DNA from: Azolla pinnata
Lineage: Eukaryota; Streptophyta; Polypodiopsida; Salviniales; Salviniaceae
DNA length: 64,000 nucleotides
Assembly: GCA_037176905.1 (NCBI GenBank)
Contig: JBBBWG010029643.1
Location: 64,542-128,541 of the forward strand
Direction of reading: 5' to 3'
Made by a program: the position numbers and the translations under genes. This document shows, in pieces, positions 12,181 to 23,835 of the stretch (positions within the stretch are counted from its first letter, which is position 1; each line of letters opens with the position of its first letter). The notes under the pieces are model-generated. The model made no database searches. It was given only the letters and a program-made list of their open reading frames with translations, and was not told the origin of the DNA.

Positions 12181-15100
12181 TCCCTTCATCATCATCATCA
12201 TCATCTTCTTCTTCTTCTTCTTCTTCTTCTCCTCCTCCTCCTCTAAGAGCTCTAGCTATGTAACACTGCACACAAATGCAACATGAAAATAATAAACCTT
12301 CAAAAGCAACAAGAAACCATGTCTATCATCCACTTAGGCTCAATCAACTAAGTTCTTCAAAAAACAAATTTCTAGGGTTTTTGTTGTTTCAACTTTACCA
12401 TGTTTAAACTAGTTTCTTCTAAAAACCCAAACCCTAAAGCCATAAACAAGTTAACTACAAGGTAAAGCCATAACTAACCCTTCCCCTCTAAACCCTGTAG
12501 CAATGAGCAAGTTTTAAACCGAAGTCCTCTAAACAAGGATCATCATGATCATCAACTAGAGTTTCGAAACCCAAAACCCTTAACAAGGTTCAACTATGTT
12601 AGTAATTATTCTCAAAACGTTCTTTTAACCCTAAACCCCAAAACCTTGAATCTCAGCCATACAATCTTATGATTATCATAGTCACCATCATCAATAAATC
12701 CTCCAAACCCTAAACCCTAAACCCTAAACACCAACTAACGTCCAACATTCTCATCTTCATCACCAAATTTTCTTGAACCCTGATCTGAAAACCATATTGT
12801 TTTCAACAAATATTCTGTATATTAGGCATTATTTACAAACCCAAAACTCTCAGTAAAGTTCAACATCATCATCTTTATCAGAGTGTTCCTCTTGGCAACC
12901 GCCAAAACCTTAGAACTCTAAAATTTAAAACTGTATTCTTTTCAGAACCTTTTAGTGTGTATATTTGTTACGTTATATTTCTGTAGATAGCCTAAACCTG
13001 TTTCTAACTAACAGAATTTTTTACACCTATGTTAGGTTTTATTCGCATAGATACAAAATACCTTCAATTTTAAAACCGATAGAGTATTTCAAAGATAATA
13101 AGACAACAAAACCCTATTCTTTTCTAGAGTTCTATGGATAAATGGGTTATACATAGGTGGAATAGGAATCAAGGGCATGGCAATTTTAAGCTTACTTTGA
13201 ATTGATCATAACCTATAAGCTCAAAGAGGACAGCATCACCATCACTAAGCTCATTGTCTTCTGCAAACTTCTTCCATCCTGCGCTAAGCCCTGTTTTCCT
13301 AGCCAAATACAGGGATTCCCAAAGTCCTCCCTTCTCATTGGACAGTGTCATGCATTGATCAGTTTCCGGCAAATGTGCTTTGCAAAATGCAAGAGGTATT
13401 CCCTGTATAAACAGTATTAAGGATAAAAATACCATAATCATCACTATCAGCAGCAGCACCATCATCATCATACATGATGAGCAAAAAGAGTCAAATTTCC
13501 CCTCCTGCTACCGACATTTTCTCTGGGAGAAAGTCTAGATTTCCTTGCGTGGTTGCTTTCTTTCTTATTCCGATCAAACACTTTGCCACAATGATATGAC
13601 TCGTTGATGATTCCCATCTTATCTTCTTTTCTTGTGTTTTATCATAAGCTTTGCCAGTAAATCTTCCCAGATTTTTCCACGAATGCACATGCTTTATAGT
13701 GCTTGTTGATACTACTAGTTACAAGATAGATAATAAGCCATTAAACTTAATCTTCCCAGGTTTTTCTCTTAAATGTGTTATTTGTATATTCTTACTGATG
13801 CTAGCTAAACAATAGATGATAATAAGCCTGTCCTCAGTTTTTTTACCTTGAATACTTGCTAGTACTAGTCAATAGATACCAATAAGATTAATCTTCACGT
13901 ATTTTTCCCTTGAATGTATGTTGTGGTGTATAACTTCCACATAGTGATGGATGGATTACCATAGAAGTTAAATCTTCCCAGATTTTCTCCTTAACTAAAA
14001 GTGGTCTACATACGTAGTAATACTGAATAAAAGGATATAGATAATGATAACACCATACGTTCTAAAATGCCTGATGAATCCAAGGAGAGAGACGGTTATG
14101 ATTTACCAGCCAAAAGCATGATGAGACATGAGATGGCAACATCCTCTTGACAAACCAAGGATTTTTATTATTGTTAGCTCCAATCATCTTTGCTGCCATG
14201 GCAGCTGCTTCTTCACGAGCCTCTTTCGAAACGAACCTAGAGAGACATCGTCGGCGTACACTGCCTCCACTACTAACCAATTCCAGGAAAAAATCAACAG
14301 ATAGAATCACCATAGGCAATTAATAATCCACATTTTAGCTGTTTCATTTATTCTCACCTTCTCCTGACCAGCTTGGGTAGATCATGCTCCATCTGCTAAT
14401 GTAGTAGTTATTCCAAAAGAGAGCACAAAAAAAGTCATACCATATCATCGTTTTTAGCAATAACAGCTTTTACCATTGTATTATATTTGTTTAGTATTCC
14501 TTAAAATTTTATGAACAAACTAATCTATGACAACACTTACAGTTACTGCCACTAAAAACATCAGACGTTAAATCCGGCTATTTAAGGCTTAACCACAAAG
14601 CAGTGAGAATTAAACCCTGATCCCTAAGTCACTCATTACTCTAATTGTTGAAGCACAGATCAAAACATGAGAGTTGCATTTAAATTTTTTGACAACAAAT
14701 TTCTGGAAATGCCGCAAAGCGCAAAAGAATGAAAGAAGAGTGTGAGGCTTACATCTTTATAGTTAGCAGTAGGAAGCTTCGCGATACGAGATGAACGTCT
14801 GCTCTCGAGAAGATCTGGAGGACCATGGAGTTTGGCTCGGGGTTTCTGTGCGAAGGAGGAAGAGGAAGAGGAAGAGGAAAGAACCTCTTTTACATCTTGG
14901 GTTTTGTTGGAGAGCGAGTATGAAAGAGAGAAGAAACTCTCTACTTACTTGAGGAGCAGAGGATATGGCAGTGAATTTCTTGGCAGACTTGAATGCTTCC
15001 GAGATCGTTTTAGAAATACCAGAGATGCCAAGCTCCTACAGGAAGGCTGGAAATCAAGAAGGGAGCAAACAAAGAGAGAAAAAAAAGGACAGAGAGAGAG

Positions 15101-15192
15101 AGAGAGAGAACCTGTAGTCTGCGCTTGTTCTCTTCCAATCGCTGCCGGCGAGCATCTTCGTAGGAGGACTGCGCCTGCTTTAAAGCTCCCAT
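12152..15192 (-). CDS. B3-domain DNA-binding protein
   Basis: Nuclear transcription-factor-like protein of the plant B3 class resembling Arabidopsis At5g42700/At3g19184 as I recall them. Exons on the minus strand: 15192-15112, 15035-14949, 14845-14753, 14395-14358, 14260-14107, 13402-13196, 12265-12152; phases join and give 257 residues. N-terminus has SSYEDARRQRLEENKRRLQ, then ELGISGISKTISEAFKSAKK, then RRSSRIAKLPTANYKD, all typical of this subgroup. The B3 fold covers about residues 134-222: FVKRMLPSHVSSCFWL joined to GIPLAFCKAHLPETDQCMTL, then KTGLSAGWKKFAEDNELSDG and FELIGYDQFK. The last exon encodes CYIARALRG and an acidic Glu/Asp run made of GAA/GAT triplets. If the final intron is retained, translation ends eight codons later at 13,169. 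The large introns hold repeats. Confidence 0.88.
12690..12730. repeat. Short interstitial CCCTAAA run in B3 intron
   Basis: Four consecutive plant-type telomere units (CCCTAAA) at about 12,705-12,728. Scattered AAACCCTAA words also occur between 12,430 and 12,730, all inside the last B3 intron. Confidence 0.8.
13660..14000. repeat. Degenerate ~85-140-bp repeat in B3 intron
   Basis: AATCTTCCCAG-type starts followed by TTTTTC and a TTGAATGT/ATGTGT stretch recur near 13,662, 13,750, 13,890 and 13,972. The array is old and imperfect and lies within the intron between the two halves of the B3 domain. Confidence 0.6.
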
Positions 15193-15274
15193 TGCTAGAT
15201 GAAGATGAAGATGAAGATGAAGATGAAGACAATTTACAACAGTCAGAATTCAAATTTGTGAGGAAAGTAAGAAG

Positions 15275-15662
15275 TGCTTGATCTAACCATCATTCCATCA
15301 ATCTAGTTGTAACATCAGAAGTGGTTGTGGGTTCGATTCCGGTCGTGGACCGCATACGCATAGGTTAGATAGAATGATGGTCAAATTAAGCATTCAATCA
15401 ATCTAGTTTGTAGAAGTAGAAGGAGCTATGGCTTAGATTCGAGTCATGGATGGCATCTAGGTTTGGTAGAATGATGGCTAGATTAAGCATCCATTCTTGT
15501 TTGTTTGAGGTACTAGAAGTGGCTAGAATCGACGGACCGTATACATTAGGTAGAATCATGGTTAGATTTAAGCATTCAATCTTGTATCTAGCAATAGAAG
15601 TGGCTTTGGCTGGATTCCAACCACGGATCCCATAGGTTGGTTAGAATGATGGTTGATTAATC
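15275..15662. repeat. MITE-like array with inverted terminal motif
   Basis: The left edge reads TGCTTGATCTAACCATCATTCC. Its reverse complement recurs, slightly changed, at about 15,370, 15,464, 15,552 and 15,645 (GAATGATGGYTAGATTAAG-like). Between them a motif like AGAAGTGGCTNTGG plus GATTCGAGTC recurs at about 15,316, 15,418, 15,524 and 15,596. This looks like a small nonautonomous element multiplied in tandem. No protein is encoded. Confidence 0.65.
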
Positions 15663-16573
15663 TCTTAGTCATTCATGTCTTGTAATGGGGGGACTGATCA
15701 AGTAGTCGATTACGTTAAGTTTGGGGATTATCGTCGCATATTCTGAATTTGATTCACAAGGTGCCATGATTGATACACAATGCAAATAGCCCAACGGAAC
15801 CAACTATTTATCAAATTGATACAAATGGTTAAAGTCAAACTCGAACTAAGGCTCGAAGTCTTTGTTGGGTCAGTGAATGTTGTCCTTGCGTAGAGAAAGG
15901 ATTTCTGCTGAATTCAATCCCATTGCTTAAGGTTATAAGATCCACAGCTACCAAGTCAGTGATGAATGCTGATAGTTTGACAACCTCCTTAATCAACCCT
16001 ATTCTGATTCAAGGCTTGCCACAGTCCAGAGTTAAGCACTTATTGAAATGCATGGCGAGATTTGGCATTTTCAAGCACTGCAAAACTGTAGATCTTCATA
16101 TTGGCAGACCGAAAGGAATTGCCAAATCCGTTGGGCCTTTCCATAACCGGTCGAGCCAGCAAGAAGGCTTCTTCTAACATGTCCCTTTTAGTCCTTCCAT
16201 AACAGTTGCAAAGCTTTGACCGTATCTGCATAAACCGTACATGGCTTGATGTTTTGATGGATCCTTGACTGGGAAATCGTGGCAAGCTCAGCTTGGATCA
16301 AGACAAAGCATCATATATACACAAAGGTCACGTTACCTAGCCAGGCTCGAGGAATGCTGAGATCCAATAGTCGAGCTCTAACTTAATAGACATTATTTGG
16401 TGGCCACTGCTGTGGTCAAGCCAAATCAGAAAACTTCTTATAGATTTGAATTCCCCAATTTCTTTCTCGTGATCTTACCAAGTTCGATGAGTCCTTGACC
16501 CCATTCTGGGATCAATCAGCACATTCATGGAGAGCCTCCTTTGCATTTGATATATGAACAATAGTTTGCAAAC
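15663..16573. other. Intergenic, no gene seen
   Basis: AT-balanced sequence between the MITE-like array and the stop of the PPR gene. It should include the PPR 3' UTR. No domain-bearing frame found. Confidence 0.5.
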
Positions 16574-18428
16574 TCATGAAACCTGCTCATCGACGTTCTT
16601 AAGCCTCTCGGCTATGCCATGGACACCCTTGTTATGGCCTTTCCTGGAGAGCATCTCCAGCAACCTGGCACATTCTTGTTGGGAGGGTCGAAGGCCCCTA
16701 TCAAGCATATGCTCGCATAGCTTCAAAGCACGCTCGATCCGCCCTTCATTCCCCAAGCATAAGATCAAAGGCACATACGTCTCGCAGTCAGCAGCAATGC
16801 CAGCATCTTCCATCTCTTTCGATAGCTTGAAAGCCATGGACCAATCGCCTACATTAGCATACCCACCTATAAGCCGGCTATACGTGCTGCCATCGGGAAC
16901 ACATCCACCAGAGACCATTTTGTCAAAGATATCCTGCGCAGCTTTCATATCGCCCTTTATGCACAGCGTGGTAATGAGATGGTTACATGTACCGATAGTT
17001 GGCATCACCCGGGCATCACGAGTCATATCGTCAAAAAAGCATTGTGCTTGGTACAAAGAGCCAAATCTGGTCAGGCAAAGTAGCACACTATCATATGCAA
17101 TGCAACCTGGAGAATATCTGAGCTCTCCCATTGCATAAAAGATCTTCAAGGCACCGTCTACATTGCCATTCTCGGCTAGTTTCCTGACAATGCCATCCAA
17201 CTTGCACGTATCTGGTCTGAGTCCAAGGGCGACCAATTTATTCAAAAGATCATGGATTTGATCCAATGCACCTGCTTTGAGAAGGTTCTCCATTAACCCC
17301 TCGATCAGCTTAGCATTAGCCGACCCGTTCCTCTTCGCCAATTCTAGCACTAATTTGCAAGCAGAATCAATGCTTCCCCCCGGTGTGATGAGCCATTCAA
17401 TAGCTTTGCCAAAGGCTGCATCGAGTTCAATATGAGCTTTGGAAGCCATATCCTCGATCACATGGTATAGATCAGAAACCCCCCCTGTCTTCGTTCCCAA
17501 TGCACTTACGAGGGTCGAATATGTATGCATATCAGCCTGTAATCCGAGATTCGGGATCTCAGCATAGACTTTCAAAGCTAAATCTAGCTCACTGGCCTTG
17601 GCAAGCGAATATATGAGCGAATTGCATGTAGACAAGCTCATCGATAGCTTCTTATCAATCAGTTCGCCAAAGAAAGCATACGATGCAGGTATATCGCCAG
17701 TTTTCAGATGCGCTTGAATGAGGGCAGCATATGTATAGCCATCAGGGCATAATCCGCATTCGAGCATCTCTTTATACAATGTGTTAGCCATGTGGACGTT
17801 CTTCTTCTTCCCAAAGAGATTGATGAGTATGTTGTAGCCTGTCCGATCCAGGTAGCAACCATTCATCCTCATCTCAAAGTAGATCTCTCGAGCTTTATCC
17901 GTATAGCCATGCTTTGCCAGTACATCGATGATGCAGCTATAAGTCACTACACCAGGCTCAAATTCCTTATCTCGCATCCGATAGTACATGTCCAGCACCT
18001 TCTGGGGTTGCTGGGCTTTGGCATAGCCACGGATTAGAGTGCTCAGCGTAACCTGGTCAGGTTCGCATCCATCTATCTCCATCTGTTCCTGCAAATCCCT
18101 CAGAGCTTTGGCGTTCTCGATCGAGCTGGAGCTCGCCAGTATGTTTGCCAGCGCGTTATACGACCTGGTTGTGTGCTTGAATCCCGGCTGATCTTTCACC
18201 CATTCGAAGACCTCCAGACAGAGACGACGCTCTTGTATGCCTTTGAGGATATGGCAGACATGGAAAGCATCGATACGTGGTACCTTGCTCGCGAACTCTC
18301 CCTGCGTTCCGGCATTCCATCCGTTCTTGGTTATCGAGGATGCGATCTCTCGGAGCAGCTTGCTTTCTGCGATCCGCTGCTTTCTTGAGAACTCGGAAGA
18401 GGACGCGGCCATAGCTACTACTTGAGGA

Positions 18429-18460
<32 letters not shown>

Positions 18461-18850
18461 AGACCGAGACCAAGACCACGAAGAAGAAGAAGAAGAAGAC
18501 GGCGGAGTGTCTTCGTATGTGCATTCGCTGCCAGTCTCCCATAGCCACGAGCTCTGGAAGATGTGGACGGGGTCACTGTGCTTCGGTTCTCCGCGGTCGG
18601 GCAAGCTAGGGTTTGCAAGGATGCGGCACTTGGAGGTGATCAAGTGTGCGATGTCATCCAGCGCCATGTCTGGGGAGCAGGAAGAGGCAGAAGCCGAAGG
18701 CGAAGCAGAGGCCGAAGTCTCCGCTTCTGCGGTTCCCATGGCGGCGGCGGAGCGTTCGGGCGGAGAGCAGAAGCTGCGGAGAGAGGTCCATGTCCGGCTG
18801 CGTCCCGGGAAGAAGGCCCTGCGACGACTGCGCGCAGGCGCAGAGGACAT
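16574..18850 (-). CDS. P-class pentatricopeptide-repeat protein
   Basis: Intronless gene for a 758-residue helical-repeat RNA-binding protein, expected in plastids or mitochondria, where P-class PPRs stabilise, process or translate transcripts. ATG 18850 is chosen because the open frame upstream of it starts with no ATG; the new N-terminus MSSAPARSRRRAFFPG is rich in Arg and Ser and lacks acid residues, as in targeting peptides. A poly-Ser/Trp tract encoded by GAC/GAA repeats lies near residues 117-141. From about residue 227 to 740 there are about a dozen 35-residue repeats, for example TYSCIIDVLAKHGYTDKARE, YNILINLFGKKKNVHMANTL and TYSRLIGGYANVGDWSMAFK. No E, DYW or SMR domain follows. Two palindromes lie directly upstream. 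Confidence 0.92.
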
Positions 18851-18910
18851 GGCGATGGAGCTTGGTGACGACGGAGATGGAAGACGAAACACACAACAGC
18901 GGCTGGAAAT

Positions 18911-18939
18911 GGGCGTGACGTGGCAGCCACGTCACGCCC
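18911..18939. promoter_or_regulatory. Palindrome with two TGACGTGGC elements (copy 1)
   Basis: Perfect 14-base arms GGGCGTGACGTGGC and GCCACGTCACGCCC around a single A. Each arm holds TGACGTGG, an ACGT-core site of the kind bound by plant bZIP factors, including the stress-type pUPRE CCACGTCA. It lies 60-90 bases upstream of the PPR start codon, in the promoter or 5' UTR. Confidence 0.85.
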
Positions 18940-18965
18940 ATGTACGATTGTGCACGGCTGGAAAT

Positions 18966-19014
18966 GGGCGTGACGTGGCCGCCCTTGTGAGGGCGCGGCT
19001 GCCACGTCACGCCC
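18966..19014. promoter_or_regulatory. Palindrome with two TGACGTGGC elements (copy 2)
   Basis: The same 14-base arms as the first palindrome, here separated by 21 bases. Flanks are also duplicated: GGCTGGAAAT before and ATGTACGAYTGTGC after each copy. This shows a tandem duplication of about 56 bases followed by change of the centre. Confidence 0.85.
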
Positions 19015-19199
19015 ATGTACGACTGTGCTTTGTATCTCCGCGACGCGTTCACACTGTCGGAGGAGCGAAAACCGCCGTTCGATCCCGGGATGCGGGGAGA
19101 TCCTGGGCGTAAGCCCCCGGATCTGGGCCATGAGGGGGCTTCAGTTTTACGTCAAATGTACGCCTTGTAAGGCGAGAGATTCGGGCTCGAAGGGAGGGA

Positions 19200-19214
19200 G
19201 CATCATGATGAGGA

Positions 19215-19248
<34 letters not shown>

Positions 19249-19300
19249 GGTGGTGGTGGTGGTGACGCCGGTGGTGGTGGTGACGGTGATGATGGTGGTC
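19200..19300. repeat. GATGAT/GTGGTG microsatellite
   Basis: Runs of ATG and GTG triplets, interrupted. Open frames here (His-, Ser- or Val-rich on either strand) are simple-repeat artefacts. Confidence 0.9.
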
Positions 19301-21320
19301 TTGTTGAAGAGTGTGCCCCGATGCATGGGGCATGCGCAACGACATTCGTATTGCGAAGAATCTCGGGCCATACATATATCCATATATGCATGCGCGCGCA
19401 TGTGGATGGATCGAGGCCGGAATGTGTACGCACGGCGCGCATGCATGCCTATGATGCATATAGGCTTACAGAACGGGATCCGGGGAAGAACCCAGAAAGA
19501 AAGATATATTGACGTCTTCTTAGACCAATATTCGAGCCCGAGCTCTGAGGCTTAACGAGAGCTCAACCGAGCGAAACCCAGACAGACAGACAGACAGACG
19601 GAGTCGAGCTGCTCGAACAAAGCAATGATGGGCTGCGTGTGTGAACGCACCCCACGCGCAGCTTCGGAGCTCTCGGAGCCTCTGCTGCTCTTTGCTTTTC
19701 TTTTTTTCGGTGTTCGAATTCGGCGTGTCTGTCGTGATTGGATCTTTCCCCCTTTTTATTTTTCGCCCCCCCCCCCTCGATCCGATGCTCGCAACATTGC
19801 GTTCGATTCAAATTCGAGTTTTCGAATCGAACGAAGGTCTGGCAAAAGTCATGCAAAGGAAAGGACATAGCGCCGGACATGCCGCGCTGTGGCTGTCTGT
19901 CTGCCTGTCTGTCTCCCTTGAAAGGATGGAATAGAAGAAAGATTCGGGGCAAAACGTGCATGCGTATGCTAAACTGTGTTAGGAGTTAGAGATGATCGAT
20001 CGATTATCGCTGACTCCGAACTCATCACAACGAGAAAATGCAGAGCTTTTTGTAGCAGACTGGCTTCTCATCTACTTGGCCTGCAACTGGGGGTTCAAGG
20101 GTCTGAAGTTTAGAAGAGCAGCAAGACATGAAGCCAAATGTAATGCATGAAAGAGGAATCAAACCAGGGTATGCGAACACAACCACAACTTCTAAAAATG
20201 TGGAAAATATCGCAAGATCGTTTCAAGGGGTGTTATGCTTCTCTAAAGTGGCTTCTCCCTTCGGATAACAACATTTACCTACAAGGGGCTAACTAGTTTG
20301 ACATAAGTTGTTTCAGCTCCAAAAATTTTTGTTGCAGTTTGTAGTAGCTTATGTTTATAGTGCGCTCTTCTAATATCTAGGTTTAGGCAAAGATTCAACT
20401 TTATATGAAACTTTAAATCAGCAGAGCACAATTTGTAGTTGCTCATGCTGGATCAATTTGTAAAGTGCACCCTATCAATAGTAGTATGAAATTTTTTTAC
20501 AGGGAAAAGAAAAAACACCAGTGAGCGAGCTGTATGAAGATGCATGCGCTGAAGGGAGGCCCTGCATCTCCAGCTGATTTGCTGGACCTGATATCAGAAA
20601 TGGTCCTGGAAGACAGATTCAACGATGGATGGATCGATTGATGGATCGATTGACAATGGGCGGCACGACACCCGTGCGCTTTTCAAAAGCTCTTTACGTA
20701 CGCGAGCGTGTTTGCCTTGTATTATATATGTACCCCGGGGCGAGAACAGAAAGGGCTCGAATGGCCGGGTCGGCCGCATATCAAGCTCATTGACTTTCTC
20801 TTCTCCTTAATGTTAGATGACCTATACACTGGCGATCGACGAGACTGCGAGCGGAGGCCATGCATGGCATGCTTCCGCGGCCCAGGTTCTGCATCAGTTC
20901 TGTGCAAGAGACTGTCCCTTGCGGGCCCGATTGGGACAAAAAGAGAGCCACCGGGAAGACCCATTCACACCATGCGCATGACGGAATCGACGCAAACGTT
21001 GAGAGAGGACAAAGTGTGCCGAGCCAGACAGGCAAAGCGCCAGTTCCAGGGGAAATGTCCCCTTTACGGAACCAACCCCTGCAGGGCATACTGGTAAAAA
21101 AAACAGATCGAATGGGTCCGTGTTGTTCCTACTAACGGATTAGTTGCAGGCAACATGTGGGGATAGTCCTCCCCCTGCACACACACACACATATATATAC
21201 TAGCCCGAACAACTGCAAAATTACTTACGCTAGAGGGTACGAATGGTAACAAAAAACGCCAGATTGATGCTCCTAGCGTTGTTGTGTTGGAGAATTCCTG
21301 TCAATAGCGCCCATTTGCTC
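19301..21320. other. Intergenic, no gene supported
   Basis: Holds CATGCGCG-type words near 19,390, a GACA run near 19,580-19,600 and a GATGGATCGATT repeat near 20,625-20,650. Short open frames on both strands carry no recognisable domain. Confidence 0.45.
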
Positions 21321-22500
21321 GCAAACCCTAAAACCCCTTAATTGCCCGGTTTGGCCTTGCCAGCTTGTGTGTATTTACACCACGATTGTGTGCGATAGAG
21401 GCACCGTGGGGAACTCCCGCTTAGAAGGCGCAAAAAGTGTGTGAAATACCTAGAACTAAGGCTAGTTAGGCCCGGATTCCCGAGCCTCGAGGTTCGGGCC
21501 CGAGCCTGACCCCGCCGCCACCGGACCCTTACAGACTTTTACAAAAATAAAAATAAAAATAAAACAAACAAACTTTAAATCGCACTAAAATAGATATAAA
21601 CCCCCTTATTAAAACAAAAACAGACATTATATATATATATATATATATCCGATTTTCTCGTCTATTTTACTTTTTTATAATAATAGGCGACGAGGAAATT
21701 TTAAAAACAGCAAAAAGAAAAAAAGCAGAAAGATATTTCCTTCCGCTGCCACCGCGGCTTTCTCCCGCCAAAAGCCCCGCGCGAATCGGGCCGCGCCACG
21801 TGTCCGAACCCGCCACGTCACGAGGGCAACCCGTAATTTCGTAAAGTAATTCCCGCCCGCCCCATCTTTGTACATAAAACTCACTTAATTTAGAGGAAAT
21901 TGAACACAATTCCAAAATGACCTAGTTTCCTGCCTTTTTTTCCCCCCCTCCTGAAAAGAACATATTCTCTGAATTTATCGTAGCTAGAAAAAATGGCCAA
22001 TATACTTGTTCTTACGGAATATCATGAGAAAATCCGCAAGACAAAAAAAACCTCCGAAAAATTGCATTTGTTGTTAGCAAGCTGCGGAATTTCGGGTCTG
22101 CATTTTGTGATTGCAAAACTAAAGAAAAACCAAAATGAAGATTTGAAAGAGGGAAATGGGCCATTGAGTTTCGCGCCCAAAACACGTGGCAGCCCCTGAC
22201 TGGCCCGCCCCCCGCAGATGGGGCGCAGAAAGAAAAGAAAATCCCCAAATATAATTCCACCACCAAATCTTCCATTTCGAGCCATATTCTTTTTTACAAA
22301 TTTCGTTTTTGCGTTGCTTAACTGAAATTGAAGTGTTTGTTTTCTAAGTTTAGGGCAAAAAACCAAGCCGCGCTTTGAGAAGAATGCTTTTCCGGAGGGA
22401 TCAAACGGAATGAATTGCGGCCCACTCAGCACGATTGTGCTTTGGGGTTTATTTTTTAAAACAAACGAAACCGGATGTATTCAATCTTTTCTGCGGGATT
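21321..22500. promoter_or_regulatory. GC-rich promoter-like patch without visible gene
   Basis: Within otherwise AT-rich DNA there is an E2F-like site TTTTGGCGGGAGAAA (minus orientation, 21,760-21,774), a G-box GCCACGTGTC (21,795-21,804), a bZIP site GCCACGTCAC (21,812-21,821) and another G-box ACACGTGGC (22,182-22,190). A (TA)n run sits near 21,630. No coding exon was recognised next to it, so it may drive a noncoding transcript or be a distal element. Confidence 0.4.
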
Positions 22501-23420
22501 TTTCTTTTTGGTTTGTTGCTATAGTGTTAAGAGTGTAGAAACAAGGGGGTAGATTCGGTTAATTACAAGCGACCGAAAATAGCAAGTTTCTTCGCTAGAA
22601 AAAACCAAAAAAAACTATAGAAAAAGGCCAAGCGAATCAGCATTCTAATAATTAGGATTTTTTGTAATTGAGTGGGGAAGTTGATAAAACAGGAGGGGTG
22701 TAAATAATAATAATAACAACAACAACAACAACAACAACAATAATAATAGTAATAATAATAATTAGAATCAGACTCATAATCGCCATTAGAATCAGGATGC
22801 TTTTATTTCCGACGGGGCGCATTAAATGCAACGTCTATAGAAAAAAAAGAAAAATAGTGGGGGGGAAAAAACAACTAGTTTTGGTGGTGGGAAAATAAGA
22901 GGGGGGAAAAAAAATTAAGCGGGGGCCCGAATTTCTGTTTTTTCAAATTTAAGAGCTTCTACTTTTCTGTTATGCTTAAAAGAAAGGGCAATTAAGCAAC
23001 CGAATTAAGGGCCGCTTAAACCCGGATTAGTTGCCGGATTAACGGAGTCGAAATTCCACACTTTATTTTTCCTGCAATTAGGCCGGTCTTTTTGTTTTTC
23101 TTTCTTTTTCGAAACACTTCGTAGAATCACAATAATCCCCGAACGATAATAATAATCGTAATAAAAAACGATTCGCAATTTGTTTATTATTATTATTAAA
23201 AAAAAAGAAAGGGTCGGATGGCGGAAAAGGAAATCTCGGATTAAAAAAAAAAAGGAAGGGATAATTAGAGCTAAAACAAATATACGCTTGCAAAAAATAA
23301 GCAAATAAGTAAATAAGCAAATAAATAAAGAAGCAAATAAATAAAGAAGCAAATAAATAAGTAACTAAATAAATAACTAAATAAGTAAATAAATAAATAA
23401 ATAAAAACCTATCCACATCA
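22501..23420. other. AT-rich spacer with simple repeats
   Basis: Contains AATAAT/AACAAC triplets (22,700-22,760) and an AAAT-type run with AAGC variants (23,280-23,405). No gene seen. Confidence 0.6.
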
Positions 23421-23448
23421 CTTCACAGCAAAACCTTCCTCTTCTTCG

Positions 23449-23690
23449 AAACCCTAAAAACCTCTTCTTCCTTCCCTTCTGCGTCTCCTGCCTGAAACCC
23501 TAGAAACTCCATCGCCATAGCCACAGGAAGGAGCTCGAAGCCATCGCTCCTCTCTCTCCATTTCCCTCGGCCTTCTTCTGCAGCTCCACCGATCTTCTGC
23601 CGCCATCGCCGTAGGAAAGCTTCCGCTCCATTCCTTCCTCGTCTCTCTCTCTCTCTCGCTCTCTCTCTCTCTCGCTCGCTCTCTCTTGTT
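23449..23690 (+). promoter_or_regulatory. Telo-box and CT-rich leader
   Basis: Two AAACCCTA telo-boxes (23,449-23,457 and 23,495-23,502) are followed by a long CT run (23,637-23,690). Both are common in plant promoters and leaders of constitutively expressed genes. They lie 150-390 bases upstream of the ATG at 23,836. Confidence 0.6.
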
Positions 23691-23835
23691 CTCCCCCGCC
23701 TTCGCCTCCATTTTCTTCTGCATTGCCTCGTCCTCGTCTTCTCTTTCGTCCGTTCCAGCGTTCCCTCTCCGTCCTTTCTCCTCGCCTCCGCTCCTTTCCT
23801 CCCTTTCTTCTCCATCCGGAAGTCGTCGGTCCACC

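Noticed and set aside
18851-18892. Upstream extension of the P-class PPR frame to 18,892
   Set aside because: The frame there begins with GTG, not ATG; the first in-frame ATG is 18,850 and gives a good targeting peptide.
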